A stretch of 64,000 bases of DNA from Synechococcaceae cyanobacterium (lineage in GTDB: Bacteria; Cyanobacteriota; Cyanobacteriia; PCC-6307; Cyanobiaceae): positions 1 through 64,000 of the forward strand of contig CANCJV010000008.1 of the NCBI GenBank assembly GCA_947378425.1. Direction: 5' to 3'. The notes beneath the pieces were generated by a model. It did no database searches. It was not told the origin of the DNA and worked only from the letters and a program-made list of their open reading frames with translations. A program made the position numbers and the translations under genes. Shown one piece after another: positions 1-9,167 of this stretch (position 1 is its first letter; each line of letters opens with the position of its first letter).

Positions 1-314
1 AGGCAGAGCTGGGAGGCTCCGGCGGCCAGGGCCTGCTCGCGATCGGTTTCGGAGATGTCCCAGAAGACGTAGGCCCACTGGGGATCGCGGGGCAGGAAGA
101 CGACGCGGGTTTCGGCGGCGGGACGGCTGGCGGGCGGCAGCTCGGCCTCGATCAGGGCCAGGCTGGGTCCACTCTCGTCATGCAGGCAGCTGATGGCCTC
201 GACCAGCTCCTCCTTGGATTTGCGGCTGTAGAGGGTGACGCCGATGTCGCTAGCGATCTGGCGCAGTTGACGCAGGGTCTGCGTTGCCAAGGACGAAAGC
301 GGCTTCTGGCTCAC
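1..314 (-). CDS. DUF4912-domain protein (N-terminal part, runs off the window)
   Basis: The minus strand is open from a GTG at 314 to the window edge, about 104 residues. The first ~45 residues (SLATQTLRQLRQIASDIGV, then SRKSKEELVEAI) resemble a Rho-N/SAP-like helical domain. After an acidic-proline spacer comes FLPRDPQWAYVFWDIS, typical of the start of a DUF4912 domain. Such two-domain proteins are common in cyanobacteria and have no settled function. The GTG was chosen because the reading frame has no good ATG upstream. It has the same orientation as cpcG, but a hairpin at 421-450 separates the two, so they may not share a transcript. Confidence 0.65.
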   Translation of the reverse strand, partial: MSQKPLSSLATQTLRQLRQIASDIGVTLYSRKSKEELVEAISCLHDESGPSLALIEAELPPASRPAAETRVVFLPRDPQWAYVFWDISETDREQALAAGASQLC

Positions 315-420
315 AACAAAAGATTTCGTTTGGGATCAGTGTGGCTGACTTTCCGTCCGGTCGAGCGCTCCCGGCGGCAGGCCGTCAGGATCCACTGACT
401 CCAATGCCCCCCAAGGCAAT

Positions 421-450
421 GGGGGCGAACGTCCTGAAACGTCCGCCCCC
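421..450 (-). terminator. Hairpin downstream of cpcG, possible terminator
   Basis: The arms GGGGGCGAACGT and ACGTCCGCCCCC pair over 12 positions with one mismatch around a 6-base loop. The hairpin lies about 80 bases past the cpcG stop on the minus strand. There is no clear U-tract after it, so termination is an inference from position and stem strength. Confidence 0.45.
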
Positions 451-529
451 TGGGCAATTCATGGTTTTTTACCCAGCAGTCCGGAGCCTGAAGGCGCCGC
501 GGATTCACATCAATCTGGGGATCCGGGAT

Positions 530-1306
530 TCAGCGGCCGATGCTGCGGTAGGGCACCTTGGCCAGGTAATCGATGCTGGTGTTGCCCTGAGCCCCACCGA
601 CGCCGCGCAGGGCCGGCATGGAGCGCACCCAGGGGAGGTAGTCCGAAGGGAAGCCGCCGCGGCGCTGCTGGGCCCGCTCCGGGAACGCCTTCATGGTGCC
701 GGTGTAGACGATCTGGGGGAAGCCCAGGATGCTCCGGTAGTAGGCGTCGTAGCGGGGGGAGGTGAGGTTGAAAGGCGTTTCACCCACCGAGCGGGAGCCG
801 ACCACCCGATTGCGGTGGTAGGGCACCATGTCGTAGCCGAAGGCGTCGAGATATTCCTGGGAATTCAGGATGTCATCCACCATGCCGCGCACACCGCGGG
901 TCATCAGCACTGCCGACCAGGCGATCTCCTCGGATTTGCCGTGGGTGGTGCGGCCCAGCAGCTTCTCCACCAGATGGCGAGCCACCTTGTAGTTGCTGTT
1001 GAGGTTGTAGAAGCTGCGGGTGAAGGTGTCCGACAGGCACAGCGAACGGATGAAGTCCCGCACGGTGATCTGGCCGTCGCGCAGCTGGCTCTCCAGGGTG
1101 CGATCGCGGTCCACCTTGAAGGCGTGAAAGAAGATCTGGCGATAGGCCGACTCGATCACGAAGTTCTGGTCTTCGCGGTTGAAGGCCTTGTCCAGGGAAG
1201 CGGCCTTGGGATCCTCGTCGGAGCCGACCCGGAGGGCTTTCACCCGCGAGTTCTGGGTCGTAGGGGCGTACTTGAGGAGTGGAAGAGCCACGCGTGGTCC
1301 GGTCAT
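530..1306 (-). CDS. cpcG: Phycobilisome rod-core linker polypeptide CpcG
   Basis: The 258-residue protein matches the usual length of CpcG. A single PBS-linker domain fills roughly residues 35-175, with family features such as FNREDQNFVIESAYRQIF near its start and RDFIRSLCLSDTFTR in the middle. The C-terminal ~80 residues are the variable tail (FPSDYLPWVRSMPALRG). CpcG attaches phycocyanin rods to the allophycocyanin core of the phycobilisome on the cytoplasmic face of the thylakoid. A bilin lyase gene lies just upstream on the same strand, giving a small phycobilisome cluster. Function is known for the family; assignment here is by sequence recognition. Confidence 0.93.
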   Translation of the reverse strand: MTGPRVALPLLKYAPTTQNSRVKALRVGSDEDPKAASLDKAFNREDQNFVIESAYRQIFFHAFKVDRDRTLESQLRDGQITVRDFIRSLCLSDTFTRSFYNLNSNYKVARHLVEKLLGRTTHGKSEEIAWSAVLMTRGVRGMVDDILNSQEYLDAFGYDMVPYHRNRVVGSRSVGETPFNLTSPRYDAYYRSILGFPQIVYTGTMKAFPERAQQRRGGFPSDYLPWVRSMPALRGVGGAQGNTSIDYLAKVPYRSIGR

Positions 1307-1413
1307 CCGACGAGGGCGATCGTAGAAGTGCGCCCCCGGCGGGCTTCCTCAAGCCCTGCCATGGCTTACAGACCGTAATGTTGGCGACCGATCTGGGCGG
1401 CCGCCGACAGCCA

Positions 1414-2022
1414 TCACCAGCCCAGTGGTGACAGGGGCGCTGCCGGTGGGCCGGGGATGGCGGCGGGGCTGCTGGAGTCGGGCGAGGCTGATCCCTCCAG
1501 CCGGGTCTCGACGCAGAAGGAGGCGGTGTTGGAGAGGCCTTCCACCGTGCTGGTGCGCAGGCGCACGTTCGGCCCGGCGAAGCTGAAGCGCTCGAGGCTG
1601 CTCATGGTTTCGTAATCGGTGGTCAGCACCAGGGCGTTGCGCGCGTCCATGGCGAAATGGCCCGCCACCGGGGCGGTCTCGGCATAGCCCCGATCCCGCA
1701 GCAGCAACCCCTGCCGGCCCCGCTCGTCGGTGGGGATCAGGCCGAAGATGCTCTCCCCCTCATGGGCCTCGCCGGCCTTGTCCCAGGCCATCGACCCGCT
1801 CCAGCGCACCCGGCAGCCGCCGACCAGGGCCGCCGGATCCTGGCTGTGCAACTGGGCGATGGCGATCAGCACCGGATCGCTGGCCTGCAGTTCCACCACC
1901 TCAATGAAGGATCCGCCGGCCTCGGCGCGGCGGTGCAGCAGGTGATGGCTGCTGCGCTGGGAGCGCCAGTGCCCGCAGCTGAGCTGAAAGAAACTGAGGG
2001 CGTCGTCGATCGAACCGCTCAC
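1414..2022 (-). CDS. CpcS/CpeS-type phycobiliprotein lyase
   Basis: The 202-residue protein begins with the fingerprint of the CpcS/CpeS family: FFQLSCGHWRSQRSSHHL, then FIEVVEL, matching the start of the lipocalin-like barrel that carries phycocyanobilin to conserved cysteines of phycobiliproteins. The C-terminal ~20 residues are Pro/Ala-rich and probably disordered. The start ATG overlaps the stop of the upstream gene (ATGA at 2019-2022), indicating translational coupling. Together with cpcG downstream it points to phycobilisome assembly. Which of the S-type subclasses it belongs to, and so which cysteine it serves, cannot be told without an alignment. Confidence 0.85.
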   Translation of the reverse strand: MSGSIDDALSFFQLSCGHWRSQRSSHHLLHRRAEAGGSFIEVVELQASDPVLIAIAQLHSQDPAALVGGCRVRWSGSMAWDKAGEAHEGESIFGLIPTDERGRQGLLLRDRGYAETAPVAGHFAMDARNALVLTTDYETMSSLERFSFAGPNVRLRTSTVEGLSNTASFCVETRLEGSASPDSSSPAAIPGPPAAPLSPLGW

Positions 2023-2408
2023 GGGGTGTGGTCGCCCAGGGGCGCGCGAACTGGCTCGATCTTCGCAACCCGGGCCTCCGCCTCACGCCGGGCCCAGGCG
2101 ATCAGATCCGTCAGGCTCAGCTCGAGGGCCCGCTCCGGCGCCTGAGCCATCCCCTCAAGCTGCCGGGCCGCCGCCCCCAGCTGGGTGGCGAAGGCCGCGG
2201 CGAAGGCGGTGTCGGCGCTGTCGCCGCTGATCTGGGGCTGGGCCAGGATCCAGGCCTCGATGGCGGCGTGGCTTGGGGGCGGGCCCTGGCGCCGGCCGGC
2301 GATCTGCTGCAGGGTGCGCAGGCCGTGGGCCAGCAGGCGCAGATGGTGCCGCTCCAGGGAGGGCAACAGGGTGCTGTCCAGTTCGACCAGTTCGACTTGG
2401 CTCAGCAC
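2019..2408 (-). CDS. Hypothetical alpha-helical protein between sufR and the bilin lyase
   Basis: About 129 residues from a GTG at 2408, just after the sufR stop; the frame also stays open to an ATG at 2480 inside sufR, giving 153 residues. The protein looks wholly helical and Ala/Leu/Gln-rich (LPSLERHHLRLLAHGLRTLQ, then FAAAFATQLGAAARQLEGM). It has no signal peptide, membrane span or motif I recognise. The 4-base overlap with the lyase gene and the near-abutment to sufR put it in a sufR-hypothetical-lyase transcription unit. I do not assign a function. Confidence 0.6.
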   Translation of the reverse strand: MLSQVELVELDSTLLPSLERHHLRLLAHGLRTLQQIAGRRQGPPPSHAAIEAWILAQPQISGDSADTAFAAAFATQLGAAARQLEGMAQAPERALELSLTDLIAWARREAEARVAKIEPVRAPLGDHTP

Positions 2409-2412
2409 CGGC

Positions 2413-3093
2413 TCAGCGATCGCTCTGGGGCTGGTCCTGGCCACCCGAGGCAAGGCTCCAGGGCCTGAGCCGGAAGCCACAGGAGTGGCCTTTCTCCAGG
2501 CGCCACTGCACCCTCTCGACCTGGCAGTCGGGGAAGGTCTGGCCGATCAGCTGGAGCTCCTGGTCGCAGACCATCGGGAACTCCTCGGCAATGCGCATGA
2601 CCGAACAGTGGAACTCACTGATCACCCACGCTTCAGCGGCAGGATCGCCGGGATCGCGGTCGAGTTCGGCCAGGTAGCCCTCGGCTTTGCGGATCTCCAC
2701 CAGCCGCTCCAGCCGCTGGGCCAGGGGGCCTTCACCGATCCGGCCGCGGTAGTCGCAGGCCTTGGCGACGGCCTGCTGGTTCATCAGATCCTGAAGGGTT
2801 TCGGGCGGCAGGCTGTGGGCGAGGGATTGCAACAGGCCGAGGGCGAAATGTTCGCTGCCGTCGGGGAAGTGGCTGTGGCCGCCGGAGGTGAGCCGCCAGC
2901 GATTGCTTGGCCGGCCCGGCCCCTCGGAGCTGGGGCTGGCCTCGACCAGGAGGTCCTCTTCCAGGCTGCGCAGGTGGCGGCGCATCACCTGAACGGAGAC
3001 ACCCAATTCCTGGGCCAGGTCCGTCGCCGTGGCCTCACCGCGCCGCAGCAGCAGCTTGAGCGCCGCTTCGCGGGTGGGTGCGGTGGTCTCCAT
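2413..3093 (-). CDS. sufR: SufR, iron-sulfur cluster biogenesis repressor
   Basis: The 226-residue protein from the ATG at 3093 (GAGG just upstream) is the size of known SufR. Residues ~5-60 form a DeoR/MarR-like winged helix (ATDLAQELGVSVQVMRRHLR). Near the C-terminus the four cluster-ligand cysteines are spaced exactly CX12CX13CX14C, the SufR pattern, starting at EFHC. In Synechocystis SufR carries an Fe-S cluster and represses the divergent suf operon when the cluster is present. The same arrangement is seen here, with ftrC-sufBCDS facing away across 248 bases. The frame runs further upstream to 3246, but the Arg/Pro-rich extension is unlike the family. Confidence 0.93.
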   Translation of the reverse strand: METTAPTREAALKLLLRRGEATATDLAQELGVSVQVMRRHLRSLEEDLLVEASPSSEGPGRPSNRWRLTSGGHSHFPDGSEHFALGLLQSLAHSLPPETLQDLMNQQAVAKACDYRGRIGEGPLAQRLERLVEIRKAEGYLAELDRDPGDPAAEAWVISEFHCSVMRIAEEFPMVCDQELQLIGQTFPDCQVERVQWRLEKGHSCGFRLRPWSLASGGQDQPQSDR

Positions 3094-3281
3094 CGAAGGA
3101 CCTCGGGCTGGGAGCGGGGCGCTCATGGGGTTTGCAAGATGTGCACACCATGCCACGCGCCGCCGGCCACTGACGAACGCCGTGGGCCGGGGCAGGCGGA
3201 CGGGCCCGCGGCCTGGACGGGCTGCAGGCACAATGGCCGCTTGCACCCATGGGCGGCTTCGGTGCCCTAGGCTCGATCGAA

Positions 3282-3301
3282 ACGAAACAAATCTGTTTCG
3301 T
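3282..3301. promoter_or_regulatory. Perfect palindrome, candidate SufR operator
   Basis: ACGAAACA-AATC-TGTTTCGT is a perfect inverted repeat with 8-base arms and a 4-base centre. It contains AAAC-N6-GTTT, the same geometry as the CAAC-N6-GTTG site described for SufR of Synechocystis. It lies between divergent sufR and ftrC, 41 bases before the ftrC ATG, where a repressor would block the suf promoter. Binding by SufR is inferred. Confidence 0.65.
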
Positions 3302-3341
3302 AAATAGCCACTGGTGCGAGCTTCCTGTCGCTGCTGCCTTC

Positions 3342-3758
3342 ATGTCTGACGTTGCCAATCCTTCCCCTGTTGCCGCTTCATCGGATGCGCCAGTCGCTGC
3401 GGCGACCGCTGACGCAGCGGATCCGAGGGCCGCGGACAGCCTGGAGGTGATTCGCAAGTTCGCCGAGACCTACGCCCAGCGCACCGGCACCTACTTCTGC
3501 AGCGATCCCGGCGTCACGGCCGTGGTGCTGGAAGGCCTGGCTCGCCACAAGGATGATCTCGGTGGTGCGCTCTGTCCCTGCCGCCACTACGAGGACAAGG
3601 AGGCCGAAGTGGCCCAGGCCTTCTGGAACTGCCCCTGTGTGCCGATGCGGGAACGCAAGGAATGCCATTGCATGCTGTTCCTCACTGAGGACAATCCCTT
3701 CCGCGGAGAGAGCCAGACGATCTCCCTGGACGACGTCAAATCCCTTGTCGCCGGCTGA
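3342..3758 (+). CDS. ftrC: Ferredoxin-thioredoxin reductase, catalytic subunit
   Basis: The 138-residue protein has a disordered Ala/Pro-rich N-terminus (~45 residues), then the catalytic chain of FTR. All the expected cysteines are visible: [23 protein letters not shown] and ECHCML. These supply the [4Fe-4S] ligands and the redox disulfide that passes electrons from ferredoxin to thioredoxins. The ATG at 3342 is preferred over upstream in-frame codons because it follows the candidate SufR operator. The gene is 13 bases ahead of sufB on the same strand, so a light-linked thiol-redox enzyme is probably expressed with the Fe-S assembly machine and may be under SufR control. Confidence 0.93.
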   Translation: MSDVANPSPVAASSDAPVAAATADAADPRAADSLEVIRKFAETYAQRTGTYFCSDPGVTAVVLEGLARHKDDLGGALCPCRHYEDKEAEVAQAFWNCPCVPMRERKECHCMLFLTEDNPFRGESQTISLDDVKSLVAG

Positions 3759-3771
3759 TGCCGTTGCCCCG

Positions 3772-5214
3772 ATGACCTCTGCCGCCACCGTTGGTGATCT
3801 GGTCAGTCAGCCGTACAAGTACGGTTTTGTCACTGACATTGAAACTGAAAAGATCGCCAAGGGTCTGAGTGAAGATGTCGTTCGGCTGATTTCCGCCAAG
3901 AAAGAGGAACCATCCTTTCTGCTCGACTTCCGTCTGCGCGCTTATCGCCAGTGGCTGCAGATGGAGGAGCCTGATTGGGCGGCCATCGGACATCCGCCGA
4001 TTGATTACCAGAACATCATTTATTACGCCGCCCCCAAGCAGCTGGAAAAGAAAGCCAGCCTTGATGAGGTGGACCCCAAGCTTCTCGAAACCTTCGAGAA
4101 ACTCGGCATTCCGCTCAGTGAGCAGAAGCGGCTGTCCAATGTGGCCGTCGATGCGGTGTTTGACAGCGTTTCGATCGCCACCACCTACAAGGAGAAACTG
4201 GCGGAGCATGGGGTGATTTTCTGCTCAATCAGCGAGGCTGTCAAGGAGCATGCCGAGTTGATCGAGCGCTATCTCGGCAGTGTGGTGCCGAGTAATGACA
4301 ATTACTTTGCGGCTCTCAATTCAGCTGTATTCAGCGATGGGTCCTTCGTCTTCATTCCGAAGGGGGTGGTCTGTCCGATGGATCTCTCCACTTATTTCCG
4401 CATCAATTCCGGGGATACAGGCCAGTTTGAGCGCACGCTGATCGTGGCTGAAGAGGCCGCTTCCGTCACCTATCTGGAGGGCTGCACGGCCCCGATGTTT
4501 GACACCAATCAGCTCCATGCCGCTGTGGTGGAACTGGTGGCACTCGAGGATGCCTCCATTAAGTATTCCACGGTTCAGAACTGGTATGCCGGAGATGAGA
4601 AAGGTGTCGGCGGCATTTACAACTTCGTCACCAAGCGTGGTCAGTGCCGTGGCGACCGCAGCCACATCAGCTGGACCCAGGTTGAAACGGGTTCCGCCAT
4701 CACCTGGAAATATCCGAGTTGTGTGCTGCAGGGCGCTGATTCCGTCGGAGAATTTTATTCCGTCGCCCTCACCAACAATCGGCAGCAGGCTGATACGGGC
4801 AGCAAGATGATTCATGTCGGCCCCCGCACCCGCTCCACCATCGTCAGCAAGGGAATCAGTGCCGGCCACTCCTCCAACAGCTATCGCGGCCTGGTTCAGA
4901 TGGGACCCAAGGCTGTGGGTGCACGCAACTACAGCCAATGTGATTCGATGTTGATCGGCGATCAGGCGGCCGCCAACACCTATCCCTACATCCGCAGTCA
5001 GCAGCCCGATGCCAGCATCGAGCATGAGGCCAGCACCTGTCGCATCTCCGCCGACCAGCTCTTCTACCTCCAGAGCCGGGGCATCGGTTTCGAAGAGGCC
5101 GTTTCGATGATGGTGAGCGGTTTTTGCCGCGATGTCTTCAACCAGTTGCCGATGGAGTTCGCCGCCGAAGCCGACAAGCTGCTCGCCCTCAAGCTGGAGG
5201 GTTCGGTGGGCTGA
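3772..5214 (+). CDS. sufB: SufB, Fe-S cluster scaffold subunit
   Basis: The 480-residue protein is full length for SufB. The beta-helix core and the C-terminal block with the functional residues are present ([10 protein letters not shown], then [13 protein letters not shown], then FYLQSRGI). SufB is the scaffold of the SufBC2D complex, on which clusters are built from sulfide delivered by SufS (usually via SufE). The ATG at 3772 follows the ftrC stop by 13 bases; the frame is open upstream but there it is a shadow of ftrC. It is followed after 92 bases by sufC. Confidence 0.96.
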   Translation: MTSAATVGDLVSQPYKYGFVTDIETEKIAKGLSEDVVRLISAKKEEPSFLLDFRLRAYRQWLQMEEPDWAAIGHPPIDYQNIIYYAAPKQLEKKASLDEVDPKLLETFEKLGIPLSEQKRLSNVAVDAVFDSVSIATTYKEKLAEHGVIFCSISEAVKEHAELIERYLGSVVPSNDNYFAALNSAVFSDGSFVFIPKGVVCPMDLSTYFRINSGDTGQFERTLIVAEEAASVTYLEGCTAPMFDTNQLHAAVVELVALEDASIKYSTVQNWYAGDEKGVGGIYNFVTKRGQCRGDRSHISWTQVETGSAITWKYPSCVLQGADSVGEFYSVALTNNRQQADTGSKMIHVGPRTRSTIVSKGISAGHSSNSYRGLVQMGPKAVGARNYSQCDSMLIGDQAAANTYPYIRSQQPDASIEHEASTCRISADQLFYLQSRGIGFEEAVSMMVSGFCRDVFNQLPMEFAAEADKLLALKLEGSVG

Positions 5215-5306
5215 ATCCAGTCCCTGGCCGGCCAGGGTGCAGCAGCGCTGAAGGGCCTGCAGCCCCATGGCCCATTGATCCCCCCATTGTTCTTTTTCCC
5301 TTTGCC

Positions 5307-6125
5307 GTGATTCGTCCAGACGCTCCCGTATTGCTTGAGATCCGTGATCTGCGCGCCAGCGTCGAGGAGCAACCGATCCTCAAGGGCGTCAGCCTGACGA
5401 TCCGCGCCGGTGAGATCCATGCGGTGATGGGTCGCAACGGCAGTGGCAAGAGCACCCTGTCCAAGGTGCTGGCGGGCCATCCGGCCTACCGGGTGACCGG
5501 TGGGAGTGTGCTTTATCGCGGCGAGGATCTGCTGACGCTCGATCCGGAGCAACGAGCCCGCATCGGCCTGTTCCTGGGCTTCCAGTACCCGGTGGAGATT
5601 CCCGGTGTCAGCAATCTGGAGTTCCTGCGGGTGGCCACCAATGCCCGCCGCCAGCAGCAGGGGCACGAGGAGCTCGACACCTTCGCCTTTGAGGATCTGG
5701 TGCGCGAACGGTTGCAGGTGGTGCAGATGGATCCCGCCTTCCTGGAGCGCTCCGTCAACGAGGGCTTCTCCGGGGGCGAGAAGAAGCGCAATGAAATCCT
5801 GCAGATGGCCCTGCTGGAGCCCCTGGTGGCCATCCTCGATGAAACCGATTCCGGCCTCGATATCGATGCGTTGCGGATTGTGGCCGGTGGGGTCAATCAT
5901 CTCGCCAGCGCCGATAACGCCACCCTGCTGATCACCCATTACCAGCGGCTGCTGGATGTGATCACCCCTGATTACGTGCACGTGATGGCGGCGGGCCGCA
6001 TTCTGCGCACCGGCGGCAAGGAGCTGGCTCTGGAGCTCGAAGCGAGCGGCTACGACTGGGTTGACGCCGAGCTCGAGCGACTGGAGGCCGCCCAGGTGCA
6101 GCGAACCGCCGCGGAGGTGGGGTGA
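5307..6125 (+). CDS. sufC: SufC, ABC-type ATPase of Fe-S assembly
   Basis: The 272-residue protein from a GTG at 5307 ([15 protein letters not shown]) shows Walker [11 protein letters not shown]-loop GFQYP, the SufC-type signature [10 protein letters not shown] and Walker [13 protein letters not shown]. No ATG lies in frame between the previous stop and the conserved beta strand, which supports the GTG. SufC powers conformational change of the SufBC2D scaffold in the cytosol. Its stop overlaps the sufD start. Confidence 0.95.
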   Translation: MIRPDAPVLLEIRDLRASVEEQPILKGVSLTIRAGEIHAVMGRNGSGKSTLSKVLAGHPAYRVTGGSVLYRGEDLLTLDPEQRARIGLFLGFQYPVEIPGVSNLEFLRVATNARRQQQGHEELDTFAFEDLVRERLQVVQMDPAFLERSVNEGFSGGEKKRNEILQMALLEPLVAILDETDSGLDIDALRIVAGGVNHLASADNATLLITHYQRLLDVITPDYVHVMAAGRILRTGGKELALELEASGYDWVDAELERLEAAQVQRTAAEVG

Positions 6126-7426
6126 TGGTGGCGATCCCCGTGGGCGGGCCAGCCCCCCAGACCCGAACCAGCCCTGGCCAGAACTGGCTGACTGACCTGC
6201 TGACCTGCCTGCCCGACAGCGGCGACGACCTGATGGCGTCCCGCCGGCAGCGGGCTCGCGAGCTGCTGGCGGCGACACCGCTGCCTTCACGGAGGCAGGA
6301 GGCCTGGCGCTTCACCGATGCCGCCGCGATCCCGGCGATCCCGGCCCAGCTCCTGGACGCGCCGTCGGCCCCGCTGCCCGTGTCCCAGCCCGCCGTGCTG
6401 AGCCTGGTGCTCGATGGCCGCCGCGATCCACTGGCGGGACTGAGCCTGCCTGCGGGCCTGGAGCGTCTCAGTCCCGAGGAGCTGGAGTCGCTGCTGGGCG
6501 CCAGCCTGGCGGACAACGGCGCCGCCGGCTCCTGGCCGGTGCTGCTGAACGGCGCCCTGGCGACGCAGGTGCTGGCGTTGCGGGTCAGCCAGGCGCTGCC
6601 CACCGTGCTGGAACTGGTGAGTGACACGGCCGACGCCACGGGGGTGCTGGCCCTGCGGGTTCTGCTGGTGCTGGAGGCCGGCGCCAGCCTCGAGGTGCTG
6701 GAGGTGCATCGGGCTCGAGGGGCCAGCCTCACCAGCGTGGTGCTGGAGGCCCGGCTGGGGCGGGGCGCCCGCCTGCGCCATGGCCTGCTGGGCCAGGGCC
6801 TGTCCCCCCAGCCCGGCAAGGCTTCGGCCGCACCGGTGCTGCTGCACCACCTGAGTGCCGTCCAGGATCCGGCCAGCGAGCTGGAGCTGATCGCCGCGGT
6901 CTCCGGTTTTGGGCTGGCCCGCCTCGAGCCGATGGTGGTGCAGCGCAGCGGCGCGGCCTTCACCCGCCTGCGCGGCCTGCAGCGGGTCGATGGCAGCCAG
7001 GTGGCCGACACCCACAGCCGGGTGCTGTTCGCCGGTCCGGAGGGGCGTCTGGATCAGGTGCACAAGGCCCTGGCCGATGGGGCGGGCCGCAGTGTCTTCA
7101 ATGGGGCTGTGGTCGTGCCGCGGGAGGCCCAGCGGACTGATGCCGCCCAACTCAGCCGCTCCCTGCTGCTCTCGGATCGGGCCCGCATCGACACCAAGCC
7201 CGAACTTGAGATCGTCGCCGACGATGTCCGATGCGCCCATGGCGCCACCGTCAGTCGCCTGCAGCAGGACGAGCTCTTTTATCTGCAGAGCCGCGGGATC
7301 GGCGCGGCCCAGGCCGCCCGCCTGCTGCTGCGCGGCTTCTGCGAGGAGGTGCTGGCGGAACTGCCGGCCCCGGCCAGCGCCTGGCAGCCTCTGCAAGTGC
7401 TGATGGGGGAGGATCCGGCGCGATGA
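6125..7426 (+). CDS. sufD: SufD, Fe-S cluster scaffold subunit
   Basis: About 433 residues. The start could be the GTG at 6122 or the adjacent ATG at 6125; both overlap the sufC stop. The C-terminal half has the SufB/SufD beta-helix signature: AQLSRSLLLSDRARIDTKPE, then CAHGATVSRL and [13 protein letters not shown], including the conserved His of SufD. The N-terminal helical region (residues ~20-130) is less conserved, as is usual. The protein pairs with SufB in the SufBC2D scaffold. It overlaps sufS by four bases (ATGA). Confidence 0.94.
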   Translation: MVAIPVGGPAPQTRTSPGQNWLTDLLTCLPDSGDDLMASRRQRARELLAATPLPSRRQEAWRFTDAAAIPAIPAQLLDAPSAPLPVSQPAVLSLVLDGRRDPLAGLSLPAGLERLSPEELESLLGASLADNGAAGSWPVLLNGALATQVLALRVSQALPTVLELVSDTADATGVLALRVLLVLEAGASLEVLEVHRARGASLTSVVLEARLGRGARLRHGLLGQGLSPQPGKASAAPVLLHHLSAVQDPASELELIAAVSGFGLARLEPMVVQRSGAAFTRLRGLQRVDGSQVADTHSRVLFAGPEGRLDQVHKALADGAGRSVFNGAVVVPREAQRTDAAQLSRSLLLSDRARIDTKPELEIVADDVRCAHGATVSRLQQDELFYLQSRGIGAAQAARLLLRGFCEEVLAELPAPASAWQPLQVLMGEDPAR

Positions 7427-9003
7427 CGCCCGCTCCCAACCCCGGTGCTGTGGCTTCCAGCTGTGCGGGCGTGCCCGCCGCCGATGACGCTGCCGACCAG
7501 GCCTCCGTCGCTGGGCCTGATGCCACGCGGGCGTGTGCCGGCGCGGCCAACATGGACCTCGATACGGTTTCTGCCGACATGGCAGCTTCCGTGATCACGC
7601 TTCTGGCGGAGTCCGACCGGTACGGCACCCACCGCCCTGACCCCTACGTTCCGGACTCCCGCCCAGTGGCCGCCAACCTCACCGATTCCGCCCGTTCCGG
7701 CGCCACCGTGGCGGATCCGGGCCCTGCCCTGGCTGATCCCCACCAGAGCGCCGCCGAAGCGGCCGACCTGGCAGCCCTCACCCGTCCCGATTTCCCCCTG
7801 CTCAGCCAGACGGCCTGCCTGGGCCAGCCGCTGATCTACCTCGACTACGCCGCCACCAGCCAGAAGCCCCGCCAGGTGCTGGCGGCTCTGCAGCACTACT
7901 ACGGCCACGACAACGCCAACGTGCATCGCGGCGCTCACCAGCTCAGCGCCCGCGCCACCGAGGGCTTCGAGCACGCCCGCGAGAAGGTGGCGACGTTCGT
8001 GGGTGCGGCCAGCCCCCGCGAGATCGTCTACACCCGCAATGCCAGCGAGGCGATCAATCTCGTGGCCCGCACCTGGGGTGAAGCCAACCTGCGGGCGGGC
8101 GACGAGGTGCTGCTGAGTGTGATGGAGCACCACAGCAACCTGGTGCCCTGGCAGCTTCTGGCGGCCCGCACCGGCTGCGTGCTGCGCCACGCCGGCCTGA
8201 CGCCAAGTGGCGAACTGGATCTGGACGACTGGCGCAGCAAGCTCACGGAGCGCACCCGGCTGGTGAGCCTGGTGCAGGTGAGCAACACCCTCGGCTGCCT
8301 CAATCCGATGGCGGAACTGGCGCCGCTGGTCCATGACGCCGGGGCGCTGCTGCTGGTGGATGCCTGTCAGAGCCTGCCGCACCAGCGCGTCAACGTGGCT
8401 GAGCTGGGCTGCGATTTCCTGGTCGGCTCGTCCCACAAGTTCTGCGGTCCCACCGGCATGGGCTTCCTCTGGGCCCGCGAGTCCCTGCTGGAGGCCATGC
8501 CACCGTTTCTTGGCGGCGGCGAGATGATCCAGGACGTGGGCCTCGACACCAGCACCTGGGCGGACCTGCCCCATAAGTTCGAGGCCGGCACGCCCGCCAT
8601 CGGCGAGGCGATCGGCATGGGTGCCGCCATCGACTACCTGCAGGCGATCGGCATGGATCGCATCCACGCCTGGGAGCAGCGGCTCACCCGCCAGCTGTTT
8701 GCGAGGCTCCAGGCGATCGAGGGGGTGACGATCCTCGGCCCCACACCGGAGCAGCAGCCCGATCGCGCCGCCTTGGCGGCCTTCCATGTCGAGGGTCTGC
8801 ACGCCAATGACATCGCCGCCCTGCTCGATTCGGCCGGCATCTGCATCCGCAGCGGCCACCACTGCACCCAGCCCCTGCATCGCCATTACGGCCTCGCGGG
8901 TACGGCCCGCGCCAGTCTCGGCTTCACCACCACCCCCGAGGAGATCGATCGCTTCGCCGAGGAGCTGCAGAGCACCATCGGCTTCCTGCGGGAGCACAGC
9001 TGA
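7423..9003 (+). CDS. sufS: SufS cysteine desulfurase with a long N-terminal extension
   Basis: The catalytic domain begins near residue 120 (RPDFPLLSQ, then IYLDYAATSQKP). It has the PLP lysine in GSSHKFCGPTGMGF and the active-site cysteine in RSGHHCTQPLH, and ends like other SufS proteins. The enzyme removes sulfur from cysteine for the SufBCD scaffold. From the ATG at 7423, which overlaps the sufD stop, there are ~115 extra residues rich in Ala, Asp, Pro and Thr with no recognisable domain, so the protein is ~526 instead of ~420 residues. Internal ATGs at residues 44 and 53 could be the real start, but neither has the translational coupling seen between the other suf genes. Confidence 0.93.
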   Translation: MTPAPNPGAVASSCAGVPAADDAADQASVAGPDATRACAGAANMDLDTVSADMAASVITLLAESDRYGTHRPDPYVPDSRPVAANLTDSARSGATVADPGPALADPHQSAAEAADLAALTRPDFPLLSQTACLGQPLIYLDYAATSQKPRQVLAALQHYYGHDNANVHRGAHQLSARATEGFEHAREKVATFVGAASPREIVYTRNASEAINLVARTWGEANLRAGDEVLLSVMEHHSNLVPWQLLAARTGCVLRHAGLTPSGELDLDDWRSKLTERTRLVSLVQVSNTLGCLNPMAELAPLVHDAGALLLVDACQSLPHQRVNVAELGCDFLVGSSHKFCGPTGMGFLWARESLLEAMPPFLGGGEMIQDVGLDTSTWADLPHKFEAGTPAIGEAIGMGAAIDYLQAIGMDRIHAWEQRLTRQLFARLQAIEGVTILGPTPEQQPDRAALAAFHVEGLHANDIAALLDSAGICIRSGHHCTQPLHRHYGLAGTARASLGFTTTPEEIDRFAEELQSTIGFLREHS

Positions 9004-9167
9004 GCGGGCTGCTGCTCAGCTCGGCGTCCGCCCTCTGCCGGGGCCCGGCTGGGTGCGCCCCCTGCCAGTGTTATCGCCTGCCGGCGGCCTTGGTTGCAGC
9101 CCGAATGGAGGCGTGATCGGCGGGGATGGCGAAGTTGGCGAGTTGGCCGATGCCGTGGCGCTGCTGT

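Noticed and set aside
7279..8997. 572-codon minus-strand frame opposite sufS
   Set aside because: It mirrors the sufS coding region, has no family motif and no plausible start context.
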